A stretch of 64,000 bases of DNA from Oceanicaulis alexandrii DSM 11625 (GTDB lineage Bacteria; Pseudomonadota; Alphaproteobacteria; Caulobacterales; Maricaulaceae). The stretch is taken from positions 62,001 through 126,000 of the forward strand of contig NZ_ATUP01000001.1 of the NCBI RefSeq assembly GCF_000420265.1, in the 5' to 3' direction. Both the position numbers and the translations under genes were made by a program. The notes under the pieces were generated by a model. It saw only the letters and a program-made list of their open reading frames with translations. It did no database searches and was not told the origin of the DNA. This document shows, piece by piece, positions 26,657 through 34,821 of the stretch (positions are counted from its first letter, which is position 1; each line of letters opens with the position of its first letter).

Positions 26657-26962
26657 ATGAGCAACGTATTCAAAGCCCTCTCTGACCCTACACGACGCCG
26701 GGTTCTGGAACTGCTGCGCGAACGCCCGATGACGGCGGGAGAGCTGGCGGCAGAATTCGACGTCTCCAAACCCACCATGTCCGCGCACTTCTCAGTCCTG
26801 AAGGACGCGGATCTGGTGGACGCTACAAAAACAGGAAAAATCGTCACTTACCGCATCAAGCTCAGCGTTCTTGAAGACGCGCTCCTTGGGTTCGCCAAGA
26901 CTTTCGGCCTGGGCGACGGCTCCCCTACAGATACAAAGGACCAAAACAATGGCGCAGACTAA
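26657..26962 (+). CDS. ArsR/SdpR-type winged-helix repressor
   Basis: 101 residues from the ATG at 26657. The sequence opens FKALSDPTRRRVLELLRE, then GELAAEFDVSKPTMSAHFSV as the recognition helix and a beta-wing KTGKIVTYRI. There are no Cys and no metal-binding motif of arsenic or zinc sensors, so ligand sensing, if any, differs. It overlaps the following membrane-protein gene by 14 bp. The pair resembles sdpR-sdpI of Bacillus subtilis, in which the membrane protein sequesters the repressor; that mechanism is only inferred here. Confidence 0.9.
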   Translation: MSNVFKALSDPTRRRVLELLRERPMTAGELAAEFDVSKPTMSAHFSVLKDADLVDATKTGKIVTYRIKLSVLEDALLGFAKTFGLGDGSPTDTKDQNNGAD

Positions 26963-27548
26963 AGCTCCGTTTTTTTCCACAGCCGCCATTTTGGCCTTGG
27001 CCTTTCCGCTCGCTGGCGTCCTGGCCGTGCGCGAGCCCGATGAAGGCTGGATGTTCATTCTGGGCGCGATTTTCCTGCCGGTCGCCTGGCTGCTCGTGGA
27101 GACCCTCAAATTCAGCAATCAGGAAAACAAACCTTCCGAAGAAGACCGCGTCACGTTGCGGAAATCGATTCGCTCCGCCGGAATTCTGATCCTGATCCCC
27201 ATGGGTTTGACGGTGGTGTTCACCTCCGGATTCACCTGGATCACCGACGCTTGGGAAATCCGCATTATGGGCAGCGCCTTTGGCATCGCCATGATCGTCA
27301 TCGCCAACGCAATCCCGAAACGCCCGACCTCATTGAGCCCGGGCAGCGCCTCCCAGGCCCAGCGACAGGCCATCGCCCGATTTTCCGGTCTGGTTTTGAT
27401 GATCACCGGCGCGCTCTACATCCTCGCCGCCTTCATCACGCCACAGGATTATTCAGCGCTCGCACTCACCGCGATCGCCGTGTGCGGCTCCCTTCTCGTG
27501 GTGGCCCGATGCCTGATGGTCATGCTCGGCGCAAAAACCCAAGCCTGA
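26949..27548 (+). CDS. SdpI-like multi-spanning membrane protein
   Basis: 199 residues from the ATG at 26949, served by AAAGGA seven bases upstream inside the repressor gene. I count about six hydrophobic segments, for example FILGAIFLPVAWLLVETL, ILILIPMGLTVVFTSGF, FSGLVLMITGALYILAAF and LALTAIAVCGSLLVVA. The middle segment IANAIPKRPTSLSPGSASQ resembles the GN-x-PK-RPN region of SdpI proteins. SdpI confers immunity to the SDP toxin and transmits a signal to SdpR. No toxin gene is visible nearby. The family assignment is moderate; the link to the ArsR gene is strong. Confidence 0.72.
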   Translation: MAQTKAPFFSTAAILALAFPLAGVLAVREPDEGWMFILGAIFLPVAWLLVETLKFSNQENKPSEEDRVTLRKSIRSAGILILIPMGLTVVFTSGFTWITDAWEIRIMGSAFGIAMIVIANAIPKRPTSLSPGSASQAQRQAIARFSGLVLMITGALYILAAFITPQDYSALALTAIAVCGSLLVVARCLMVMLGAKTQA

Positions 27549-27559
27549 CATTCCTCTGA

Positions 27560-27588
27560 CAGCCGGAGCGCCTGAAGCGCTCCGGCTG
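27560..27588 (+). terminator. Hairpin terminator after the SdpI-like gene
   Basis: A perfect 12-bp stem, CAGCCGGAGCGC / GCGCTCCGGCTG, with a 5-base loop lies 11 bp after the stop codon. The following bases TCCTTCCCC are pyrimidine-rich rather than a pure T-run. Confidence 0.7.
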
Positions 27589-27684
27589 TCCTTCCCCTGA
27601 CCCTGTCACATCTCAACAGCGCACTCTGCCGCTGAACAGGAGAGCTGTGTCCGGGTCACAAGAGCCAACAGAAAGAAGCACTCC

Positions 27685-29415
27685 ATGGCCCAACGACACT
27701 CCTCCCTGTTCACGATACTGACCGGCGGATTTCTGATCTTGCTGGTCACCGGTCTCGCCTCGGCGCAATCGGTCGCGGATCGCTCGGGCGACTGGCTAGC
27801 GACTTTGGAAACACCGGGCGGTGACATGCGCCTGCAGGTTACGGTCACAATAGATGAAGACGGCGAGCAGACAGCGGTTCTGGAAAGCCTCGATCAGGCT
27901 CCGGGCCAACTCATTCCGATCAGCAGCGTGGCGATCTCCCTGGATCGCTTTGAGTTTTCCATCGCCGCGATCGGCGCCCGGTTCGAAGGCGAATGGAACG
28001 ACTCCGAAGCCAGTTATGACGGCGTCTTCAGCCAGGGCATGCAGATCCCCACAAGCTTTGCTCGCCCGACCGGAGACACCGCGATCTTCATCGACGGCAT
28101 GGATGGAGTTTGGGAAGGTCAGCTGATCCGAAACGACACCGAGCTGGAGTTCGCGCTGAACATTCAGACCGGCGAGGACGGCACCCGCGTCACGCTCGAT
28201 TCCATCTCCCAGGCCGCCTACGATATCCCGGTCCGCAACTTCAGCCGCTCCGGGGATGCAGTGTCCTTTCAAGTGCCCGCCGCCAATGTGACCTATCAAG
28301 GTCAGGTGAATGGCGACACGCTGAGCGGAGACTGGATGCGTCCCGGTTTTGATACTGTCACGGTGACATTCGAGCGCGTATCCGAGACGGTCGAGGCTCC
28401 CAATCGCCCACAAACGCCGCAAGCGCCCTTTCCGTACACCATCGAGGAGGTCCGCATCGACAATCCTGAGGCCGAGGGCGTGACGCTGGCGGGCAGCCTG
28501 ACCTTGCCCGAAGGCGAAGGCCCGTTTCCGGGCGTGGTGCTGATTTCGGGGTCTGGCCCGCAAGACCGTGACGAGACCGTATGGACTCACCAGCCCTTCG
28601 CGGTTCTGGCCGATCATCTGACCCGGCAGGGCATTGCAGTGTTGCGATATGACGACCGGGGGTTTGCAGACTCGACCGGCGATTTCGCCAGCGCGACCTC
28701 ATACGATTTCGCCTCTGACGCCGCCGCTGTTGCGGAGTGGATGCGCAATCATCCCATGATAAACGCCGTCGGCCTCGCCGGGCACAGCGAGGGCGGCCTG
28801 ATCGCACCGATCGTCGCGGCCGAGCACAGCGACACCGCCTTCATTATCTTGTTGGCGGGGCCCGGCACGCCGGGGCATCGCTTCATCATTGACCAGATCG
28901 TGGCGAACTCCGACGCATTGGATGTTGATCCCGCCGAAACCCGAGAGCGCGTCGCCGTCATGGAGACGCTGGTGGACGCGGTGCGTCATGCGCGCGACCG
29001 GGAAAGCGCCGAAGCGGCGCTGGACGGTCTCCTGACGGAAGAGACCCTCGCCATACTGCAAGTGCCGGCCGATCAGAAAACGATCCTCATCAATTCCATG
29101 CGACGGGACTGGTATCGCGCCCTGGTGAACTATGATCCTGCGGACTGGTTCGCGCAGATGGACCAGCCTGTTCTGGCGCTGCAAGGCACGCTGGACCTGC
29201 AGATCGTCGCCGAACCCAATGTGGCGGGACTGGACGCCTTGCTCGCTGACAAGCCCGATGCGCAAATCGTCGTGCTGGAGGGGCGCAACCATCTGTTCCA
29301 GAACGCCCAGACGGGCCTCATGACCGAATATGCGCAGATTGAGGAAACCTTTGATCCCGAAGTCATGGCGCTGATCGCCAACTGGATCAATGAACGCTTC
29401 GGCGCAGAACGCTAG
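27685..29415 (+). CDS. Secreted alpha/beta hydrolase with N-terminal beta domain
   Basis: 576 residues with a signal peptide (GFLILLVTGLASAQS). Residues about 28-250 form a duplicated beta-rich region: LATLETPGGDMRLQVTV and WEGQLIRNDTELEFALNI are similar openings of the two halves. The alpha/beta hydrolase domain follows, with oxyanion-region SGSGPQDRDET, nucleophile S368 in GLAGHSEGG, and a C-terminal His in EGRNHLFQNA. It resembles the secreted hydrolases sometimes annotated as Xaa-Pro-type or BAAT-like, but the substrate is unknown. Its stop overlaps the convergent DUF6702 gene by 4 bp. Confidence 0.88.
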   Translation: MAQRHSSLFTILTGGFLILLVTGLASAQSVADRSGDWLATLETPGGDMRLQVTVTIDEDGEQTAVLESLDQAPGQLIPISSVAISLDRFEFSIAAIGARFEGEWNDSEASYDGVFSQGMQIPTSFARPTGDTAIFIDGMDGVWEGQLIRNDTELEFALNIQTGEDGTRVTLDSISQAAYDIPVRNFSRSGDAVSFQVPAANVTYQGQVNGDTLSGDWMRPGFDTVTVTFERVSETVEAPNRPQTPQAPFPYTIEEVRIDNPEAEGVTLAGSLTLPEGEGPFPGVVLISGSGPQDRDETVWTHQPFAVLADHLTRQGIAVLRYDDRGFADSTGDFASATSYDFASDAAAVAEWMRNHPMINAVGLAGHSEGGLIAPIVAAEHSDTAFIILLAGPGTPGHRFIIDQIVANSDALDVDPAETRERVAVMETLVDAVRHARDRESAEAALDGLLTEETLAILQVPADQKTILINSMRRDWYRALVNYDPADWFAQMDQPVLALQGTLDLQIVAEPNVAGLDALLADKPDAQIVVLEGRNHLFQNAQTGLMTEYAQIEETFDPEVMALIANWINERFGAER

Positions 29416-29915
29416 AAACGCGCGCGCCCCGGCGCACGAGAGTCCGGTCCCTGGGTCAGGGACTGGACATCCTCGCCCAGCCGGACATTCGTCAGATTGG
29501 ACTGACTGGGTAGGAAATCCACCAGCAAGCGGTTGTCGATGATCACGGAGTCACCAGGCTCAGGCGCGTCTCCGACAAAATAGAAGAAGGTGAACTCGCC
29601 ATCAGGCTCGGCGCCCACATATCGTAGCGGCGCCGGCCCCTCGCCTTCCACACGCATTGAGAACCGAGCGGCCGCATACGCGCCCAAGCGCAACAAGCCC
29701 TCGCGGGTCTCGTACAACTCGGCGTCGTCAATGGCGTTGAACCCGATCGCGGGGTGCAGGTCGTGGGTGTAGAGCCGGTGTACGACCTCAAGCTCGCCCG
29801 TGGTCGCATTGACTGAAATATCCGTCAGCCCGGCATGAAGCCGATGGGCGTAAGCGGAGCCGGCCGCTGCGCAAAGCGCAACGGCCAGAACCAGCGTCCG
29901 GAGGACGGAACCCAT
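29412..29915 (-). CDS. DUF6702-like exported protein
   Basis: 167 residues with a signal peptide (VLAVALCAAAGSAYAH). The mature start HRLHAGLTDISVNATTGE followed by LEVVHRLYTHDLHPAIG matches the His-x-x-His and (H/D)DLE pattern I associate with DUF6702. The remainder is a beta-rich domain with FTFFYFVGDAPEPGDSV. Function is unknown. It follows the M1 peptidase gene by 2 bp, so the two are almost certainly co-translated, and it may help or modulate that peptidase. Confidence 0.75.
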   Translation of the reverse strand: MGSVLRTLVLAVALCAAAGSAYAHRLHAGLTDISVNATTGELEVVHRLYTHDLHPAIGFNAIDDAELYETREGLLRLGAYAAARFSMRVEGEGPAPLRYVGAEPDGEFTFFYFVGDAPEPGDSVIIDNRLLVDFLPSQSNLTNVRLGEDVQSLTQGPDSRAPGRARF

Positions 29916-29917
29916 GC

Positions 29918-32359
29918 TTACTGATCCCGGGTCTGGATGCTGTCGCGTTCAACGCGCAGATCCATATCGTCCATCAGCGAGGACGGGCTGGAGGTGTTGC
30001 GATACACCTCAAGACGGCTGGGCTGGATTTGCGGCGGATAATAATTATCCGTGCGATCCGCGTCCGCGGTTTCAAGATGCGGGTCCAGCTCCACGGACAC
30101 GACCTGTTTGTCAGTGATGTAGCGCCAGATCGCGGAGTCGGGATTGAAGCGCCAGATCTCGGCCGGAATACGCACTTCATCCGTGCTCCCGTCAGCAAAG
30201 CTGAACTCCAGAATGACCGGCATCACCACGCCGCCCTGGTTTTCCAGATTCACGAAGTAGACGTAGCCGTCATAATCAAGCGCCGCAGCTTCATGCTCGG
30301 GCAGATCGCCATCGCGCAGGCTTTCATACGCTTCACGCTGGCGATTGGTGACCACATGCGGATCGTTGGCCGAGTAGAAATCCTGAACTTCAGGGTTCTC
30401 GTTCTCGTAGAAGGCCAGACCCTCTTCGATATTGTTCTGCAACGTCGTGGAATTTGACGTGTCCGCGTCCCGCTGGCGATCAAGCGGGTTCTCGATCTCC
30501 GGGTCTTCGGTGTTCACCGTGCCTTCGGTCACGCTGGTGATCGCGATGTCCACATGGTCGGTGGAGTAGAACCAGCCACGCCAGAACCAGTCGAGATCCA
30601 CGCCCGAGCTTTCCTCCATGGTGCGGAAGAAGTCATACGGGGTCGGGCGCTTGAAACGCCAGCGCTCGGAGTATTCGCGGAAGGCGCGATCAAACAGTTC
30701 GCGGCCCAGCACCGTCTCGCGCAGCACCACCAGAGCGGTCGCCGGCTTGCCATAGGCGTTGTTGCCGAATTGCGGGATGGAATCGGATTGGGTCATGATC
30801 GGCACCTGATTGGTGGAGACCATGTAGTCGGCGATCAGATCCGGGTCGCCGCGGCGCACAGGATAATCTTCAGACCAGCGACGCTCGGCCTGGAACTGCA
30901 GGAAGGTGTTCAGTCCCTCGTCCATCCAGGTCCATTGGCGCTCATCGGAGTTCACCGTCATCGGGAAGTAGATGTGCCCGATCTCGTGGATGATCACGCC
31001 GATCAGGCCGTGCTTGGCGCGGCGTGAATAGGTCAGCTCGCCATCTTCGCCGATCACCGGGCGGCCATAGCTGGCGCCGTTGAAGGTGATCATCGGGTAT
31101 TCCATGCCGCCCTGCGGACCGGAAATCGACTGCGCGGTCGGGTACGGATAGGGGAAGGAGAACTCGTTATAGACGTCGATCGTGTGCTCGATGGCGCGGG
31201 TGGAGTATGTCGACCACAGCGGCTCGGCTTCATTGGGATAAAAGCTCATCGCCATGACGCGATCCGGCGCCTGACCGCCGCCGTCCTGCTCGACGCCCAC
31301 CGCATCCCAGATGAACTTGCGCGAGGTCGCCCAGGCGAAGTCACGGACATTCTCGGCCGAGAACTCCCAGGTCGTGGTGGAGCGGGTGCCGCGACGCTCA
31401 TTGGCGCGCGCTTCATACGGCGTAATGATGAACACCGGCTCGTCCGCGGTCGCGGCGTCTTCCAGTCGTTCGCGCTGGGCTTCGGTCAGAACGGCGTCAG
31501 CGTTTTGCAACTCGCCGGTCGCGGCGACCACGAAATCCTGCGGCACGGTGATGGCGACGTCATAATCGCCAAATTCCAGGGTGAACTCACCCCGACCCAG
31601 GAAGGCTTTATTGTGCCAGCCTTCGTAATCTGAGAATGCGGCGGCGCGCGGGAACCATTGCGCCATCTGATAGATGCAATCGCCGCCCTCGCCGTCCTCG
31701 TCAAAGCACTCCCAGCCAGACCGGCCGCCGATGACAGCGGTTTCGATCAGAACATGATCCCAATCAATGGTGAAGGTGACCGAATCGCCGGTTTCCAGGG
31801 TCTCAGGCAGATCAATCCGCATCAGCGTGTCGACGACAGTGTAATCAAGCGCCGAGCCGTCTTCCAGCGTCACACCATTGATGTTGAAGCCGAGACCGTC
31901 CTCATCCAGACGCTGCGCGCGGTTGAGCGTCCGGGCGGAAACGCCGTCGACGGACGCTGCTGCGCCCGTGCGCGAATTGGCGCGGCTGGCGCCGCCCACG
32001 GTTTCCGTCATCACCGCAATGGAATCCGGACGGAAGCGGTTCTGGTCCATCAGGAACCACAGATAATCGAGCGTATCGGGCGCATTGTTGGTGTAAGTGA
32101 CCGTCGCCGAACCCGTCAGAACTTTCGAGTTCTCGTCAAAGGCCACGTCGATGTCATAGTCCACCTGCTGCTGCCAGTAATCCGGCCCCGGCGCGCCCGT
32201 GGCGCGGCGTTCGCGATTAGGCGTGGGCCAATCCTCATCCTCAAGCTGGCGAAAGGCGTCCCGCCAGTTATTTGTGGTCTGACGAATGGGATCGGCGAAA
32301 CTGGGCGCACTGATCACCAGTGCTGCGCCAGCCGCCAGGGCGACTTTGAACAAGGACAT
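29918..32359 (-). CDS. Secreted M1-family zinc metallopeptidase
   Basis: 813 residues with a signal peptide (ALAAGAALVISAPSFAD). The gluzincin motif HEIGH starts at H458 and the third zinc ligand E481 follows after exactly 18 residues (WTWMDEGLNTF), the M1 spacing. The M1 substrate-site GAMEN counterpart is GGMEYPMITF. An N-terminal beta-sandwich domain (about 40-270) and a long C-terminal region are present. It should act as a periplasmic or cell-surface aminopeptidase. The downstream DUF6702 gene is coupled. Confidence 0.93.
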   Translation of the reverse strand: MSLFKVALAAGAALVISAPSFADPIRQTTNNWRDAFRQLEDEDWPTPNRERRATGAPGPDYWQQQVDYDIDVAFDENSKVLTGSATVTYTNNAPDTLDYLWFLMDQNRFRPDSIAVMTETVGGASRANSRTGAAASVDGVSARTLNRAQRLDEDGLGFNINGVTLEDGSALDYTVVDTLMRIDLPETLETGDSVTFTIDWDHVLIETAVIGGRSGWECFDEDGEGGDCIYQMAQWFPRAAAFSDYEGWHNKAFLGRGEFTLEFGDYDVAITVPQDFVVAATGELQNADAVLTEAQRERLEDAATADEPVFIITPYEARANERRGTRSTTTWEFSAENVRDFAWATSRKFIWDAVGVEQDGGGQAPDRVMAMSFYPNEAEPLWSTYSTRAIEHTIDVYNEFSFPYPYPTAQSISGPQGGMEYPMITFNGASYGRPVIGEDGELTYSRRAKHGLIGVIIHEIGHIYFPMTVNSDERQWTWMDEGLNTFLQFQAERRWSEDYPVRRGDPDLIADYMVSTNQVPIMTQSDSIPQFGNNAYGKPATALVVLRETVLGRELFDRAFREYSERWRFKRPTPYDFFRTMEESSGVDLDWFWRGWFYSTDHVDIAITSVTEGTVNTEDPEIENPLDRQRDADTSNSTTLQNNIEEGLAFYENENPEVQDFYSANDPHVVTNRQREAYESLRDGDLPEHEAAALDYDGYVYFVNLENQGGVVMPVILEFSFADGSTDEVRIPAEIWRFNPDSAIWRYITDKQVVSVELDPHLETADADRTDNYYPPQIQPSRLEVYRNTSSPSSLMDDMDLRVERDSIQTRDQ

Positions 32360-32410
32360 GAGCGCTCCCCTGATTGAAGCAAGCGTGCGGCTCTGTGACC
32401 GCTTACGAAC

Positions 32411-32447
32411 AAAAAAATCCCGGCCAACCTACAAGGTCAGCCGGGAT
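32411..32447 (-). terminator. Intrinsic terminator, minus strand
   Basis: An 8-bp stem ATCCCGGC / GCCGGGAT (32417-32447 on the plus strand) encloses an inner ACCT/AGGT pair and is followed on the minus strand by seven T. It closes the transcript of the 32477-33730 gene. Confidence 0.85.
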
Positions 32448-32476
32448 CGTAACAGGGTAACGCTGTACTTAATTCA

Positions 32477-33730
32477 TTACACAGCGTCCATGTTGGGCGT
32501 TGGTTTCGTCCTTGAGAACAAGGCGATGGTCCAGGCGCCCAAGCCGATGCAGAAGACGATCATGCTGATCAGCCAGCCAATGAACGGGATCACGGAGATC
32601 AGGCCGATCACCAGGAGAGCCACCAGCATGGATCCCGCCCGCAAGCCAAAGCCCGCAGGTTCGCCCGTCCGGTTCATCACCAGATCACCGATGACCACAC
32701 CGCCAAACACGTAGGACAGGAAGAGCACGATCGGCAGCGCAAAGATCAGCAGGAAAGCCAGCGGAATACCGATCACAGTGGCCAGCAGCAACACGAACAG
32801 CGTGATGGTCAGGATGGGCAGCACCGCAAGAACGACGAGGCCCAACAGTCCGGACACCCAGGGCTTGCGACGGAACGCACTCGCGACACCGGCCACGCCT
32901 TTCGGGCTCGCCAGAGACACAAGCAGACCCAGCAGGAAGGCGCTGGCGGTGAACACGCCGCCAATCGCCCACGGGCTGGGCGCGAACCCGAAATCCTCAA
33001 TGCTGAAATTTACATCCGGATGGTTGAAATCGGACTCCTCGTCAAAGTCATATTCCTGGTAGTCCAGCTCGCCGATTTGCGCACCCTCCGCCACTTGCGG
33101 CGGCTTGGGCGAGCGTACGGTGACAGGTCCGGTGATCACAGCGCCGCTCTCAAACACAACGTCGCGCGCGCGAATATCCAGCGGCCCCTCGATCGTGCCC
33201 GAAATCACAACATCGCGCGCATGAATTTCGACGGCCTGGACCAGACGACCTTCCATGTAGAGCTCGCGTGCGCCGATCTCGGTTTCACCGGAGACCACAG
33301 CATCCGGGGTCAGGATGATGGTTGAGCCAGCAAGGGACGCATTGCCCGCCACTGTGCCGTTCAGCGTCAAGTCAGCGCCAGCAGCTTCAAGATCATCAAA
33401 CAGGTCGGCGCCGACACGAATATCTGCGCCCGCCAGCCCGACTTCGCCCTGGATGGTTCCGTCCAGTTCGATATCTGCAGCCACGATCTGAACCTCGCCA
33501 TCCACGGTGACGTTCATCCGAACATCCGCCGCAAACACCGTCAGATCGCCGCCGATACGCCCTTCCCCGACCACATCGGCAGCCAGAACGAGCACATCGT
33601 CGTTTTCATCCAGCGAGAGATTGAGATCCCCGCCGATATATTGGCCCGCATGAGCCGCACCGCTCGCCGCGCCGCACAAAAAGCCGGCGACCAGCAGGGA
33701 ATGCAAATGTCTTTTCAGAGACTTGATCAT
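32477..33730 (-). CDS. Exported 17-residue-repeat (bactofilin-like) protein with C-terminal membrane domain
   Basis: 417 residues from the ATG at 33730, which has a near-perfect AAAGGAGAGG site; the upstream extension to 33832 would overlap the previous gene. After a signal peptide (SLLVAGFLCGAASGAAHAG) come at least five tandem 17-residue units ending in AAD/AGAD, such as RMNVTVDGEVQIVAADI and ELDGTIQGEVGLAGADI. This is the rung length of the bactofilin beta-helix. Residues about 250-410 hold four or more hydrophobic helices (FTASAFLLGLLVSLA, LLGLVVLAVLPILTITLF, AFLLIFALPIVLFLSYVF, MLVALLVIGLISVIPFI). I infer a periplasmic beta-helix anchored by a membrane domain. It lies 13 bp after a lipoprotein gene of the same repeat type. 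Confidence 0.85.
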   Translation of the reverse strand: MIKSLKRHLHSLLVAGFLCGAASGAAHAGQYIGGDLNLSLDENDDVLVLAADVVGEGRIGGDLTVFAADVRMNVTVDGEVQIVAADIELDGTIQGEVGLAGADIRVGADLFDDLEAAGADLTLNGTVAGNASLAGSTIILTPDAVVSGETEIGARELYMEGRLVQAVEIHARDVVISGTIEGPLDIRARDVVFESGAVITGPVTVRSPKPPQVAEGAQIGELDYQEYDFDEESDFNHPDVNFSIEDFGFAPSPWAIGGVFTASAFLLGLLVSLASPKGVAGVASAFRRKPWVSGLLGLVVLAVLPILTITLFVLLLATVIGIPLAFLLIFALPIVLFLSYVFGGVVIGDLVMNRTGEPAGFGLRAGSMLVALLVIGLISVIPFIGWLISMIVFCIGLGAWTIALFSRTKPTPNMDAV

Positions 33731-33743
33731 CAAACCTCTCCTT

Positions 33744-34595
33744 TTACGAGTTGCGTTCGCAACGCTGGCCATTGCGGGCCGTGAAACTGATGTCATTCGC
33801 CTGAGCGCCTTGAAGCACTTCAGGCGGCGCATCCGCCATGATGGTCAGCGGGCCATTCACCTGCCCCCGCACGACCACACGGCGCGCACAGATCGAACCG
33901 CCGACAGAGCGGCCGTTCAGCTCGACCAGACCGTCTTCTGGGTCCAGCCGCCCTCGCCCCGGGTCCACATTCAGAACCATGGGCGCGTTGAGATCGCCAT
34001 TGATCCAGACAGACCGGGCGCTCAGATCCAGACGCCCATCAATGACGCCGTCCTGTTCAAAGTCGGCGACATTGGCGCGCACATCACCCTGAACATGACT
34101 GTCGCGATCCAGTTCCAGATCCGCTGCTGAAACATCGATATCAGCAAAAGAGCCGGACAGATGCGCATCCGCGACCTGTGCAAACAGACGTCCGTCCAGG
34201 CGGCCGTCAAAGTCCAGATCCGCAGCCCGGATTTCCGCGCCTCCGCCTATGCTGCCGCGCCAGGCGACATCGGATGCGGTGAGCGTCACCGGTCCGTCCA
34301 CATCACCCGTGAAGGCGATGTCGGCCGCCGTGATCGCCACAGCGCCGGCGTGAAAATCGCGTGCGATGAAATCGGCTGCACTGACCCGCAGCCGGCCTGA
34401 GACTTCTCCGGACACGCGCACATCGGCGCCCGCCAGTCGAAAATCACCAGGCTCATCCAGAACCGCTGTAAAATCCCCGCCCCTGAGACTGCTGTCGCTG
34501 CTCGAGGCGTAAGCCGGCGTTCCGATCGTTACATCTATGCAGCCGGTCAACGCCAGGACGCTGGCGACGGCTGTGGTGAGAAGGAGACGTGTCAT
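33744..34595 (-). CDS. Lipoprotein of 17-residue (bactofilin-like) repeats
   Basis: 283 residues from the ATG at 34595; the frame extends to 34907 but would overlap the PD40 gene. The signal ends in a lipobox (LALTGC), so the mature N-terminal Cys is lipidated. Most of the protein is a run of 17-residue units: RVSGEVSGRLRVSAADF, AFTGDVDGPVTLTASDV, AWRGSIGGGAEIRAADL and others. The C-terminus has GGSICARRVVVRGQVNGPL and ends ARNGQRCERNS, with two Cys; the tail is shared with the 35860-36549 protein. It is the first gene of a two-gene operon with the membrane-anchored relative and has three operator-like repeats upstream. Confidence 0.85.
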   Translation of the reverse strand: MTRLLLTTAVASVLALTGCIDVTIGTPAYASSSDSSLRGGDFTAVLDEPGDFRLAGADVRVSGEVSGRLRVSAADFIARDFHAGAVAITAADIAFTGDVDGPVTLTASDVAWRGSIGGGAEIRAADLDFDGRLDGRLFAQVADAHLSGSFADIDVSAADLELDRDSHVQGDVRANVADFEQDGVIDGRLDLSARSVWINGDLNAPMVLNVDPGRGRLDPEDGLVELNGRSVGGSICARRVVVRGQVNGPLTIMADAPPEVLQGAQANDISFTARNGQRCERNS

Positions 34596-34630
34596 TTCGG
34601 GTTCCCCGATTTTTCTTATATGACCAACCT

Positions 34631-34691
34631 TATCGAAACTCGATATCATATCGAAACTCGATAAGGAAGCGAAATTTTTCGAAAAACGATA
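34631..34691. promoter_or_regulatory. Tandem TATCGA-N3-TCGATA operator-like sites
   Basis: Two identical 15-mers TATCGAAACTCGATA occupy 34631-34645 and 34649-34663, 18 bp apart. Each is a perfect TATCGA/TCGATA inverted repeat. A diverged third copy (TTTCGAAAAACGATA, 12 of 15) is at 34677-34691. They lie 36-96 bp upstream of the lipoprotein ATG. A dimeric repressor or activator of that operon is implied; no candidate regulator gene is adjacent. Confidence 0.7.
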
Positions 34692-34733
34692 AATATTTTC
34701 ATTTCTCGGGCCCAATTTGCTCAAGTCACAAAG

Positions 34734-34760
34734 AAGGCGGCCCGTGAAACGGACCGCCTT
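34734..34760 (-). terminator. Hairpin terminator after the PD40 gene
   Basis: A stem of 12 bp with one mismatch (AAGGCGGCCCGT / ACGGACCGCCTT) and a GAA loop. On the minus strand it is followed by CTTCTTTG. It separates the PD40 transcript from the repeat-lipoprotein promoter. Confidence 0.7.
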
Positions 34761-34821
34761 TATGGGTGCTCTCAGGCTGTGTTGAGGCGTGCGCCATACA
34801 AGCGCCGCATGGCCTCCCCGA

